This document shows positions 50,978-59,471 of a stretch of 64,000 nucleotides of DNA, one piece after another. How positions within the stretch are numbered: position 1 is the first letter of the stretch; every line of letters begins with the position of its first letter. The stretch is from an uncultured Ruminococcus sp. (GTDB lineage Bacteria; Bacillota; Clostridia; Oscillospirales; Acutalibacteraceae), in contig CAJFNC010000012.1 of assembly GCA_904393835.1 (NCBI GenBank), forward strand, positions 45,557 through 109,556, read 5' to 3'. Both the position numbers and the translations under genes were made by a program. The notes below the pieces were generated by a model. The model worked only from the letters and a program-made list of their open reading frames with translations, ran no database searches and had not been told where the DNA came from.

Positions 50978-51859
50978 TTACTGCACCTCCGTTCGCTTGC
51001 TGATTATGTTTTTGATAACAATAATCAACGTGCTGAAAAGCATAATTGCTACCGCAAGCGCTGCACCGAACGGCCAGTTTTTGGCAACGGAGAACTGGTT
51101 TGAAATAAGGTTGCCGATAATCATTGTCTTGCCGCCTCCGAGCGCGTCTGCAATATAGAAGTTAAACATTGCCGGTACAAATACCAGAATTACACCGCCC
51201 ATAATTCCCGGAATACTGAGCGGGAACACCACCTTAGTAAACAGTTGGAACGAAGAAGCGCCCAAATCTCTTGCCGCTTCAAAAACCGCAGGATCGATTT
51301 TTTGCAAAGATGTGTAAAGCGGCATAATCATCATCGGCAGTAAACTGTAAACAAATCCCATATATACTGCCGGGGTGTTGTACAAAATCTGCAACGGCTC
51401 TTTTATAATTCCCAAATTCATTAAAAAAGAATTTATAATACCGTTTTGTGAAGTTATGTTCATAATTGCGTAAATTCTCAAAAGAGAGTTTACCCAAAAC
51501 GGAATCATTATACCGATAATCATAAGGTTTTGAATTTTCTTTCTTGCCCTTGCCGCTATGTAAGCATACGGATATGCAATAACTACAACGAGTATAGTTG
51601 TAATAAACGCCATCTTTATGGTATTGAAGATGATACTTAGATACGTCGGTTTTAATAATGTTTCATATGATTTCAGAGAAAATTCATATACGACATTGCC
51701 AAATTGGTCAAGCGAGCAAAAACTTACAATGATAATATAAATAAACGGAAATACAAAGAACAAAAGCGTCCAAATTCCCATAGGACCTATTGTCATTGCA
51801 ACAGTGCTCCAAAAACCGGTTTTTTTCTTTTTGGCATTAGTGTTATCAAGCTTCCTCAT
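50978..51859 (-). CDS. potB: Spermidine/putrescine ABC transporter permease
   Basis: 293 aa, six helices, with the EAA loop VFEAARDLGASSFQLFTKVVFPLSIPGIMGG. ATG 51859 is preferred; it lies within the last codons of potA (14-base overlap), with GGAGG about 11 bases upstream. ATG 51880 is the alternative. Forms the channel with PotC. Confidence 0.93.
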   Translation of the reverse strand: MRKLDNTNAKKKKTGFWSTVAMTIGPMGIWTLLFFVFPFIYIIIVSFCSLDQFGNVVYEFSLKSYETLLKPTYLSIIFNTIKMAFITTILVVVIAYPYAYIAARARKKIQNLMIIGIMIPFWVNSLLRIYAIMNITSQNGIINSFLMNLGIIKEPLQILYNTPAVYMGFVYSLLPMMIMPLYTSLQKIDPAVFEAARDLGASSFQLFTKVVFPLSIPGIMGGVILVFVPAMFNFYIADALGGGKTMIIGNLISNQFSVAKNWPFGAALAVAIMLFSTLIIVIKNIISKRTEVQ

Positions 51860-52961
51860 CAGTAGGTCCGCCTCCCTCATCGTGTACAATTACACAACGT
51901 TTTTTACTCCAGCAAATTTTAATTTTCTGTCCTCTTTCAAAATGTTCTCCCTTGCGGGTAAAACGCGAAATTTTAAACTGATGGCCGTCAGACGTATGAA
52001 GAATGTGGCGGCTGATGTTGCCGATATAAACTTCCTCGTCATAGATTGCTTCTATTGCGTTATATTTTTCAGTATTAAAATCGGAAATACAGTCTGCAAA
52101 ATGAACATTTTCAGGTCTTATTGAAAGATAAACATTGTACCCGGCTAAGTACTTTCTGGGGTTGTTGTAAACCTCCAGCACCTGACCCTGCCACTCGACC
52201 TTGCTTGTTTTATCCACAATATCGAGCATTTTGCATTTAAGCAAATTTGTTTCACCGATAAAGTCGGCAGCAAATTTTGTACACGGATATTCGTAAATTT
52301 CCTCAGCTGTACCGATTTGCTCAATATTGCCTTTGTTTACAATTGCAATTCTGTCTGAGATTGTCAAGGCCTCCTCCTGGTCGTGCGTTACATATATAAA
52401 TGTAATGCCAAGCTCCTTTTGCAGATGTTTGAGCTCTATCTGCATTTCTTTTCTCAGCTTCAGGTCGAGCGCTCCTAGTGGTTCGTCAAGAAGTAAAACC
52501 TTCGGCTCGTTTACAAGCGACCTCGCGATTGCCACTCTCTGTTTCTGACCGCCGCTTAACTGTGACGGCTTTTTGTCCATATGTTCTTCAAGCTTAATCA
52601 GCTTAATCATTCTGTCAACTTTTTCATTGATTACCTTTTTAGGAAGCTTTTTTATCTTTAAGCCGAAAGCTATGTTGTCGCGAATACTCAAATGCGGAAA
52701 CAACGCATAGTTTTGGAACACCGTGTTTACATCTCTCTTGTTGGGAGGGATGTTGTTGCACTCCTTGCCGTTAATTACAACGGTTCCCGCGGTTACATCC
52801 TCAAAACCGGCAATCATCCTTAGCGTAGTTGTTTTGCCGCATCCGGAAGGTCCGAGGAATGTCAAAAACTCACCTTCCCTGACGTCGAGGTTAATGCCGT
52901 TTACTACGGTTACATCGCCATACTGCTTTGTTACACCTCTGAGTTCTATCATATTTCCCAT
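51846..52961 (-). CDS. potA: Spermidine/putrescine ABC transporter ATP-binding protein
   Basis: 371 aa. Walker A GPSGCGKTT, signature LSGGQKQRVAIARSL, Walker B LLLDEPLGALD and H-loop VTHDQEEAL, then a C-terminal TOBE-type regulatory domain (about 250-360; SIRPENVHF). First gene of potABCD; AAAGGAAGAG precedes the ATG. The preceding leader carries a terminator and a small ORF, and the promoter is MerR-type. Confidence 0.96.
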   Translation of the reverse strand: MGNMIELRGVTKQYGDVTVVNGINLDVREGEFLTFLGPSGCGKTTTLRMIAGFEDVTAGTVVINGKECNNIPPNKRDVNTVFQNYALFPHLSIRDNIAFGLKIKKLPKKVINEKVDRMIKLIKLEEHMDKKPSQLSGGQKQRVAIARSLVNEPKVLLLDEPLGALDLKLRKEMQIELKHLQKELGITFIYVTHDQEEALTISDRIAIVNKGNIEQIGTAEEIYEYPCTKFAADFIGETNLLKCKMLDIVDKTSKVEWQGQVLEVYNNPRKYLAGYNVYLSIRPENVHFADCISDFNTEKYNAIEAIYDEEVYIGNISRHILHTSDGHQFKISRFTRKGEHFERGQKIKICWSKKRCVIVHDEGGGPTDEEA

Positions 52962-52976
52962 AAAAACTCTTCCTTT

Positions 52977-53009
52977 CTATAACCAAAAAAGCACAAAGAG
53001 GAGTTCCAT
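52977..53009 (-). CDS. Ten-codon leader ORF (MELLFVLFWL) overlapping the leader terminator
   Basis: Too short for the ORF track. Its ribosome site AGAGGAG is the left arm of the terminator hairpin, the ATG is in the loop, and its codons run through the right arm and the U-run, ending at TAG 15 bases before potA. Ribosome loading here and hairpin formation are mutually exclusive, which suggests translational control of read-through. It could also be fortuitous. Confidence 0.4.
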   Translation of the reverse strand: MELLFVLFWL

Positions 53010-53023
53010 AAAGAACTCCTCTT
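52986..53023 (-). terminator. Leader terminator/attenuator before potA
   Basis: On the minus strand CAAAGAGGAGTTC and its perfect complement around a 6-base loop, followed by TGCTTTTTTGG. It lies about 50 bases downstream of the MerR-type promoter start and 25 before potA, so transcription of the pot operon must pass it. Confidence 0.8.
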
Positions 53024-53083
53024 TGAGTAAGAATATGTTTATGTTCAACCTGTTTTTGTTGATGTTTTTAATTTGTTAACCTC

Positions 53084-53114
53084 ATTATATACCTTTGTGT
53101 AACACAAAGGTCAA
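53084..53114 (-). promoter_or_regulatory. MerR-type promoter and operator of the pot-MATE-hydrolase operon
   Basis: On the minus strand TTGACC and TATAAT are 19 bases apart, the overlong spacer typical of MerR-activated promoters. The spacer holds a perfect 21-bp palindrome with half-site ACCTTTGTGT (53091-53111). The MerR-family gene is immediately upstream in the same orientation. Confidence 0.85.
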
Positions 53115-53146
53115 GCTTTATTTTAAAATTTTATATATTGCACAAA

Positions 53147-53995
53147 TTATAATTTTTTTATTGGGACTCTAAAGTCAAAAATGACTTCATTTAAATCATT
53201 TGTCAGTGAAATATCTATATTATCGCTTTCAATAACATCTCCGCAAATTTTATACTCATTATCTTTTAGCCATTGCAAAATCTTATAATGAGTATCTGAA
53301 TTATATTTAAAAAGTTTCCTGCCCGAACCGCACAGGTAAAGTCCCGACGGTGCTGTAAAATACGTGTATTTGCCGTCATCTTTTTTGCATAAATCGTACG
53401 GCAGCGCCGCCTTTCTGAGAAAAGATTTTGATTTTTCATCTGAGAATGAATTTTTCTCTATAAGCGAATATACATAATTTGTAGCAAAAATATAAATCCT
53501 GTCATTAAGATTACTCTTTAATTTTGTTACATCCAGCAAGTATTCCTTAAGTTGAATTTCGGGCTTAAAAGAATCTGTAACAATAAACTTCTCATCACCA
53601 AGCTCCTTAACTGTCCAGGCGTCGGGCTCAATGCTGTAATCATTATTTTTCATTTTTTTAATATTCTTTAGTTTTTCACGTATCGTTTTAAGCTGCATAC
53701 GTATTTTTGAATACTCCGACGACAGATCTTTTTCCTTTTGCTTTAAAAGCTCATACGATAAATCAAGTGTTCTGTTTTCAATAAAATACTGAATATCCGA
53801 CAACTTCATTCCCATATTTTTAAGCTCCAAAATCGTATCGATTTTTTCAATCGCAGATATGGAATAATAACGATAGTGCGTATCCGGATCAACATAGTCC
53901 GGCTTAAAAAGTCCTATTCTGTCATAATGGCGCAAGGTTTCGGATGAAACATTGAGTATTTTGCTTAGCTGAGTTATATTCAAATAATTTTTCAT
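53147..53995 (-). CDS. MerR-family transcriptional activator with effector-binding domain
   Basis: 282 aa. Winged HTH YLNITQLSKILNVSSETLRHYDRIGLFKPDYVDPDTHYRYYS (1-70), a coiled-coil dimer helix (about 75-120), and a GyrI-like/BmrR-like effector domain (about 130-282; KFIVTDSF, KYTYFTAPSGLYLCGSG and a terminal DFRVPIKK). BmrR-type proteins bind amphipathic cations and untwist promoters with 19-bp spacers. Such a promoter lies 33 bases past its stop, in front of potABCD-MATE, so polyamines or cationic drugs are likely effectors (inference). 17 bases after the YjbR-like gene. Confidence 0.92.
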   Translation of the reverse strand: MKNYLNITQLSKILNVSSETLRHYDRIGLFKPDYVDPDTHYRYYSISAIEKIDTILELKNMGMKLSDIQYFIENRTLDLSYELLKQKEKDLSSEYSKIRMQLKTIREKLKNIKKMKNNDYSIEPDAWTVKELGDEKFIVTDSFKPEIQLKEYLLDVTKLKSNLNDRIYIFATNYVYSLIEKNSFSDEKSKSFLRKAALPYDLCKKDDGKYTYFTAPSGLYLCGSGRKLFKYNSDTHYKILQWLKDNEYKICGDVIESDNIDISLTNDLNEVIFDFRVPIKKL

Positions 53996-54012
53996 AATAA
54001 CGCCTGCTTTTT

Positions 54013-54687
54013 CTATTTTACAGTACTGTTTTTGGTTTTATTTTTGACAATATCGTAGCTCTTTTTGATAAGCGAAAACAACTTTTCCTCACCTAAATCA
54101 CGGTTTAGCAAAACTGTTATCCAGTATTTTTTGTTCATGTGATAAGCGGGAAAAAATGTTTTGAAATCAATCAGGCTCTTAATTTCATCAGGGGCAAGTT
54201 TTAGGTTGATAACGTCAACCTTAACGTCGCTGTCACCTGTGATAAAGCGTTTCGGAATGTTCATCACAAGTCCGAACCACTTTCCCGAGTTTAAATTCAG
54301 CGTGACGTATTCGGGAGTTCTTTTCCACGGCGTGCGCGTGCAGGTATCGTCAAGCGACTTTACAAAATTCAGCACCGCCCCACGCAAACTTTTGCTCGTA
54401 AAGCAACGCTTTGCAATGTCATTTGCAATCTCCTCTGTTTTTCCACGCAGAGTTCCCACAAAATTACCGGTGCTGTCGGACAATTCAAAGGGTGTGTATT
54501 TTTCATTGGTGTCGCTATCAAAGACCGATACTGTAAACGCCGACTGCGACAGACAAAAAACTGCCGTCATCCCCGTTGTTTCAAGCTCTTTATGGAGCAA
54601 ATAGCAACTGCCGTTTTGCACAAAGCCGTAATCAAGTAAAGCTTTGGGATTAAAACTGAATTTTTCAAGCCAAAAACTTATGTCCAT
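54013..54687 (-). CDS. MmcQ/YjbR family protein
   Basis: 224 aa. The C-terminal half KWFGLVMNIPKRF...VDVINLKLAPDEIKSLIDFKTFFPAYHMNKKYWITVLL is the MmcQ/YjbR (CyaY-like) fold; the N-terminal 100 residues are a less conserved extension seen in Firmicute members. The family is called DNA-binding, but its function is not established. AAAGGGG ribosome site. It precedes the MerR gene and may be co-transcribed with it. Confidence 0.88.
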   Translation of the reverse strand: MDISFWLEKFSFNPKALLDYGFVQNGSCYLLHKELETTGMTAVFCLSQSAFTVSVFDSDTNEKYTPFELSDSTGNFVGTLRGKTEEIANDIAKRCFTSKSLRGAVLNFVKSLDDTCTRTPWKRTPEYVTLNLNSGKWFGLVMNIPKRFITGDSDVKVDVINLKLAPDEIKSLIDFKTFFPAYHMNKKYWITVLLNRDLGEEKLFSLIKKSYDIVKNKTKNSTVK

Positions 54688-54904
54688 AAAATCACCCCTT
54701 TCATTATATCACGCAGACCTTAAACATTCAATTAAAGCGGCAGCAAGGGACATTCGTCAAAATATATTTAATTATTTGCAAAAATTGTCAGATAAATTTT
54801 AGCCAAAGGCGGAAAAAAGCGGAATAAACCGCCGCGAAAATCACAAAATATTAACGCAATTTAATTGCTTTTAATTACAAATTACAGCGAGGGAGATTTT
54901 AGAT

Positions 54905-55447
54905 ATGAAAGCAACAGGAATAGTACGGCGCATTGACGACCTTGGCAGAGTAGTAATTCCAAAGGAAATTCGCCGAACCCTGAGAATACGAGAGGGCGAC
55001 CCACTTGAAATATACACGGCAACCGACGGTGAAGTTATTTTTAAAAAATATTCACCTGTGGGCGAGATGTCAGACTTTGCATCGCAATATGCCGATGTGA
55101 TTGCGCGCATAAGCTCAATGCCTACGATTATATGTGACAAAGACCACGTCATAGCGGCGTCAGGTGTTTCAAAAAGAGAATTTTTGGAACGGCGGGTAAG
55201 CACCGTGCTTGAAAATTATATGGAAAACCGCAAAAGCTATGCGGCGACCAACCAAACCCAAAACGATGTTCAGCCGATAGAGGGCATCGAAAACAGCGCT
55301 GCGGTAATATATCCGATTATAGCGGCGGGCGATGTAACGGGAGCAGTGATAATGCTTTCGGGCGACAGCATAAAAGTGCCGACAAACACGGAAATAAAGC
55401 TTGCTCAGTCGGCGGCGGCATTTTTGGGAAAACAAATGGAAGAATAG
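54905..55447 (+). CDS. spoVT: Stage V sporulation protein T (AbrB-family regulator)
   Basis: 180 aa. N-terminal SpoVT-AbrB swapped-hairpin DNA-binding domain MKATGIVRRIDDLGRVVIPKEIRRTLRIREGDPLEIYT (1-50), then a GAF-like ligand domain (about 55-178; NSAAVIYPIIAAGDVTGAVIML). SpoVT acts in the forespore, tuning the sigma-G regulon, so the organism probably sporulates. GAGGGAGA ribosome site. Single gene; no certain promoter could be assigned in the 217-base upstream gap. Confidence 0.95.
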   Translation: MKATGIVRRIDDLGRVVIPKEIRRTLRIREGDPLEIYTATDGEVIFKKYSPVGEMSDFASQYADVIARISSMPTIICDKDHVIAASGVSKREFLERRVSTVLENYMENRKSYAATNQTQNDVQPIEGIENSAAVIYPIIAAGDVTGAVIMLSGDSIKVPTNTEIKLAQSAAAFLGKQMEE

Positions 55448-55453
55448 ACAAAA

Positions 55454-55488
55454 GCGGAAAAGAGCAACTCTTTTCCGCCTTGTTTTTA
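55454..55488. terminator. Terminator between converging spoVT and mreB genes
   Basis: A perfect 11-bp stem GCGGAAAAGAG/CTCTTTTCCGC with a CAA loop, then a T-rich run. Confidence 0.9.
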
Positions 55489-55490
55489 TT

Positions 55491-56525
55491 TTAATATGCC
55501 GCAAGCAATGGAGATAATCCGCCTTTGCCCTCAAAATTACCCGCGGCGGCTTTATCTGCCTCCGCCATATATGCAATGGCTGCTCCGCAGCCCATAATTA
55601 CACAGTCCTGAGGCGTCTTGTGCACCCTGACTTTGATTTTTGTTTCCTCGCTTATAAGCTTTGCAAGGCCGGTGAGCTTTGCAAGACCGCCGGTCAGAAT
55701 AATTCCGTCACTGTATATGTCACCGATGAGCTCGGGCGGCGTTTGCTCAAGAACGTCCTTTATCGCACCCACAATTCCCATTGCAGTTTCTTCAACAGCC
55801 TGTTTTATGTCGGCATATCCCACCTCAACAAACTTAGGCATACCTGTCACGGCGTCTCTGCCCTTTACCTTAAATGTTTTTTCCTCTTTGGGGATTTTGA
55901 CGCAGCCGACCTCTATTTTACAGCTTTCCGCCATATTTGTTCCGATAATCAGATTATACTTTTTGCGTATATACCTGACAATATCATCGTCCATTTCGCT
56001 GCCGGCACGCTTGACGCTTTTTGAAACGGAAATTCCGCCCAGCGACATTACCGCAATATCGGCAGTGCCGCTGCCGATGTCGGCTACCATAACGCCGTGC
56101 GGCGTTGAAATATCGACTCCGCAACCGAGCGCGGCAGCTTTTGGACTTTCAATAAGATAAACTTTTCTTACGCCGAAGGAACTTACCGCATTTACTACGG
56201 CACGCTTTTCAACCTCTGTCACGTCGCAGGGAATCGCCGTTACAACCCTGGGCATAACCACCTTTACGCTGCAAACCTCTTTTAAAAGAATTGACACCAT
56301 ATCTTCCACAAGCTCCGACTGAGCAATTACACCGCTGTCAAGAGGGTGAACCGCACGGATACCCACGGGGGTTTTTCCTATCATACGATACGCTTCGTCC
56401 CCGACGGCATAAATTTCGTTGGTGTCAACATCGTATGTGATGACGCTGGCTTCGTCGAGCACCTTGCCTTTGTTCTGTATAAAAACTCGTGTTCTGTCCG
56501 AACCGAGGTCAATTGCTATATCCAT
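55491..56525 (-). CDS. mreB: MreB/Mbl-family actin-like cell shape protein
   Basis: 344 aa. Actin-fold phosphate loops DIAIDLGSDRTRVFI and VMVADIGSGTADIAVMSLGGI, the adenosine motif GIILTGGLAKLTGLAKLI and CVIMGCGAAI. It forms membrane-bound filaments that guide lateral wall synthesis. The start is the ATG at 56525, with GGAGAG six bases upstream; the ORF-track N-terminus is 61 codons too long. Transcribed alone, without mreCD nearby, so it could be an Mbl/MreBH-type paralogue. Confidence 0.92.
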   Translation of the reverse strand: MDIAIDLGSDRTRVFIQNKGKVLDEASVITYDVDTNEIYAVGDEAYRMIGKTPVGIRAVHPLDSGVIAQSELVEDMVSILLKEVCSVKVVMPRVVTAIPCDVTEVEKRAVVNAVSSFGVRKVYLIESPKAAALGCGVDISTPHGVMVADIGSGTADIAVMSLGGISVSKSVKRAGSEMDDDIVRYIRKKYNLIIGTNMAESCKIEVGCVKIPKEEKTFKVKGRDAVTGMPKFVEVGYADIKQAVEETAMGIVGAIKDVLEQTPPELIGDIYSDGIILTGGLAKLTGLAKLISEETKIKVRVHKTPQDCVIMGCGAAIAYMAEADKAAAGNFEGKGGLSPLLAAY

Positions 56526-56595
56526 TTTCATCTCTCCGTAAAGCAGAAATTTTGTAATAATTATAGTATATGTTTTTGTTAAATTCAAGCGAATT

Positions 56596-57267
56596 TTATC
56601 GCAGCTGTGCGTCACACAAAGCGGCGCATATAACCTGATTACATCCGCTCTTTTCAAGTACCCTGCAACATTCACCCAAAGTATTTCCCGTTGTGATAAT
56701 GTCGTCAATCAAAAGAATATTTTTGCCTTTAACAAAATTTTTGTTACACACCCTGTAAACGCCTTTTACGTTCTGTTCCCGCAAAGAAGCCCTCAGGTTG
56801 TGCTGAGTTTCGTTTTCCCTGTACTTTTCAAGCGCGTCAATATAGGGAATTTTAAGAATTTCGGCACAATCCCGCGCAAGCAGTTTTGCCTGATTATATC
56901 CGCGCTGCCTGAGCTGCTTTTTGTGCATAGGAACGCAGGTTACATAATCAATATCGGCAAGTATGTCAGGGTAGCACTCACTTATGCTTTTGGCAATTAC
57001 CGCAGAAAGCTGCGGCGAATAACCTCCGCCGTTTGCGAATTTAAAGCGTTTTGCCGCTGCTGCAAATATTCCCCTATACAGAAACGGCGTGCAGCACTTA
57101 TAGCCACCACTCGCAAATCGCCGATATGAAATTTCAGGAAACATATTAAGACAATTTTTACACGCAATCTGTGTTTTGTCGATAACCTTGCCGCAGTAAG
57201 GACAGCGCACGGGAAACAGAGCATCGTATATATTCTTCCTTATTTTCTTAATAAAGTCCGTCGTCAC
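56596..57267 (-). CDS. comFC: ComF family phosphoribosyltransferase-like protein
   Basis: 223 aa. N-terminal zinc ribbon CPYCGK...CKNCL, then a PRTase domain with NLRASLREQNVKGVY and the PRPP loop ILLIDDIITTGNTL. ComFC relatives act with ComFA in DNA uptake and recombination. The start is a GTG at 57267 with GGAG about 10 bases upstream, overlapping recD2 by 20 bases. Adjacency to recD2 is shared by many Clostridia. Whether the host is competent is unknown. Confidence 0.9.
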   Translation of the reverse strand: MTTDFIKKIRKNIYDALFPVRCPYCGKVIDKTQIACKNCLNMFPEISYRRFASGGYKCCTPFLYRGIFAAAAKRFKFANGGGYSPQLSAVIAKSISECYPDILADIDYVTCVPMHKKQLRQRGYNQAKLLARDCAEILKIPYIDALEKYRENETQHNLRASLREQNVKGVYRVCNKNFVKGKNILLIDDIITTGNTLGECCRVLEKSGCNQVICAALCDAQLR

Positions 57268-59458
57268 GCTGTAAAAACTCCTTTAATCCGCTGTAACGCT
57301 TTGTGCGGCGGTCGTTGTTTACCATTTGCTGTACTACGCCGGGTCTTCCCACAAGTATGAGAGTCTTTTTCGCCCTGGTGACTGCCGTATAAAGCAAATT
57401 TCTGTACGAAAGCTGAGGTGCACCGTTGAACATTGGAATAATAACGGCGTCAAATTCATTGCCCTGGCTTTTGTGCACCGTAATTACATATGCAAAATCA
57501 AGCTCCGACGCATTTTCGTAGTTGAAATTTGCCGTTCGGTCGTCAAACCTGATTTTTATATTTTTAGCCCTGCGATCTATCTTCTGTATTATTCCGATAT
57601 CGCCGTTAAATATGCCCTCGCCCGTTTCGCCGTCGTCTTTGAACCAGCGTATATCGTAGTTATTTTTTGTCTGCATCACCTTGTCGCCCTCGCGAAAAGT
57701 TTTTGGACCGAGCGTCACTTCCGCTTTGTCGTCGCTTTTAGGGTTTAAGGTATTCTGCAATTTTTTATTGAGTTCCACCGTGCCGAGTTCACCCTTGCGT
57801 GTGGGCGAAAGCACCTGAAGATTGTCAAAAACCGTGTAACCGTAGGCTTTTGGCAGGCGGCTTGCACAGAGCTCGCAGACTGTGTCCGAGATTTCCTCTT
57901 TTCCGTTGCGCAACATAAAGAAAAAGTCGTTGTCCGAATCGGTCAGAACAGGCATTTCGCCCTGCACAATTTTGTGTGCATTGGTAACGATTAAACTTTT
58001 TTGAGCCTGGCGAAAAATCTCGTTAAGCTTTACAACCGGCAAAATTCCGCTTTCAATCAAGTCGCTGAGCACATTGCCGGGGCCCACGGACGGAAGTTGA
58101 TCCGAGTCGCCCACAAGAATAAGGCGGCAACCCACGGGAAGCGCGCGCACTACGCTTTCAAATATATAGGTATCCACCATTGACATTTCATCAACTATAA
58201 GTGCGTCGCATTTGAGCTGATTCGTTTCGTTTCTGTTAAAATAAGGCGTGTCGCTTTTATCCCAGCTAACCTCAAGCAGGCGGTGAAGAGTTTTTGCCTC
58301 GCTTCCGGTAACCTCGCTCATTCGCTGAGCGGCTCTGCCGGTAGGAGCGGCAAGCGACACCTTTTTGCCGTTTCGTTTAAGAATTTGTATTATTGCGTTG
58401 AGGGTGGTTGTTTTTCCCGTACCGGGTCCGCCCGTCATTACAAGAATACCTTCGGTCAGCGCTGTTTTTATAGCCTGTTTTTGCAAGTCGGCGTACTCTA
58501 TTCCGTCTGACTTTTCACACTCTTTTATCTCTTTTTCAACATCTCCGATTTTTTCACAGTCAAAACTTATCAACATTTTTATTCGTGACGATATGTACAT
58601 TTCACTCAGGTGAAGTTCCGGAGTAAAGATAAATTCTTTTTCGCCGATATTATCCGATATTAATGAACGTTCAAATGTCATTTCATCAAGACAGCCCTGC
58701 ACAAGCTCAAGAGGGACCTCAAGAAAATCTGACGACACCTTGGCAAGCTGTTCCCTCGGCAAACAGGTGTGTCCGTTTTGCTCGTTGTGCTTTAACACAT
58801 AGACTAAACCTGCCCTTAGCCTTATGCCGCTGTCATGCTCGAGGTTTTCCTTTTTTGCTATAAAGTCGGCGCTTTCAAACGAAACCGAAAATCCGCCCTG
58901 ACACAGAATGTAGGGATTTTTTTTGATTCGCGCAACACACTCGGGTCCTAAAGCGTTGTATATTTTAAACGCCGATGAATTTGAAATTCCGTATTCGCTG
59001 AGATAAATCATCAGCTTGCGAACGCCGACGTTGGTTTTGAGCTGTTGAGAAAAGCTCTTTGCCTTGTCAAGTGAAATGCCTTTAAACGCTGCAATTCTCT
59101 CCGGCTCGTTTTCCATTATGTCAAGAGTTTTTTCACCGAGCTGAGATACAAGCTTTTGCGCCGTTGACGGTCCTATTCCCTTAATTGCGCCCGATGAGAG
59201 GTATCTCAGAATATCGGCACTTTCGGTGGGACGGCAAATTTCGCACACCTGAACCGAAAACTGTCTGCCGTAGTTGCGGTGGTTGGTAAAAAATCCCGTC
59301 AGTTTTACGCTGTCGCCCTGCCCTATTTGCGGCATTGTGCCGACGGCGGTGATTGCGTCATCTCCGTCGGCAACTTCAAATACCGTATATCCGTTTTGTT
59401 CGTTACGGTAAATTATCTCTTCAATTATGCCCGTGATTTCAAGTATTTTTTCCGACAT
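57248..59458 (-). CDS. recD2: RecD2-like ATP-dependent DNA helicase
   Basis: 736 aa SF1B helicase. N-terminal OB-like region with helix-hairpin-helix repeats (GIGPSTAQKLVSQLG, about 100-200), then ATPase motif I GGPGTGKTTTLNAI, motif II VDEMSMVD, motif III LVGDSDQLPSVGPG, and C-terminal YVITVHKSQGNEFDAV with TRAKKTL. Acts 5'-3' in DNA repair without RecBC. Start at ATG 59458 with GAGGT upstream, 13 bases after gatD. Probably one transcript murT-gatD-recD2-comF. Confidence 0.95.
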   Translation of the reverse strand: MSEKILEITGIIEEIIYRNEQNGYTVFEVADGDDAITAVGTMPQIGQGDSVKLTGFFTNHRNYGRQFSVQVCEICRPTESADILRYLSSGAIKGIGPSTAQKLVSQLGEKTLDIMENEPERIAAFKGISLDKAKSFSQQLKTNVGVRKLMIYLSEYGISNSSAFKIYNALGPECVARIKKNPYILCQGGFSVSFESADFIAKKENLEHDSGIRLRAGLVYVLKHNEQNGHTCLPREQLAKVSSDFLEVPLELVQGCLDEMTFERSLISDNIGEKEFIFTPELHLSEMYISSRIKMLISFDCEKIGDVEKEIKECEKSDGIEYADLQKQAIKTALTEGILVMTGGPGTGKTTTLNAIIQILKRNGKKVSLAAPTGRAAQRMSEVTGSEAKTLHRLLEVSWDKSDTPYFNRNETNQLKCDALIVDEMSMVDTYIFESVVRALPVGCRLILVGDSDQLPSVGPGNVLSDLIESGILPVVKLNEIFRQAQKSLIVTNAHKIVQGEMPVLTDSDNDFFFMLRNGKEEISDTVCELCASRLPKAYGYTVFDNLQVLSPTRKGELGTVELNKKLQNTLNPKSDDKAEVTLGPKTFREGDKVMQTKNNYDIRWFKDDGETGEGIFNGDIGIIQKIDRRAKNIKIRFDDRTANFNYENASELDFAYVITVHKSQGNEFDAVIIPMFNGAPQLSYRNLLYTAVTRAKKTLILVGRPGVVQQMVNNDRRTKRYSGLKEFLQRDDGLY

Positions 59459-59471
59459 CTGCCGTCATACC

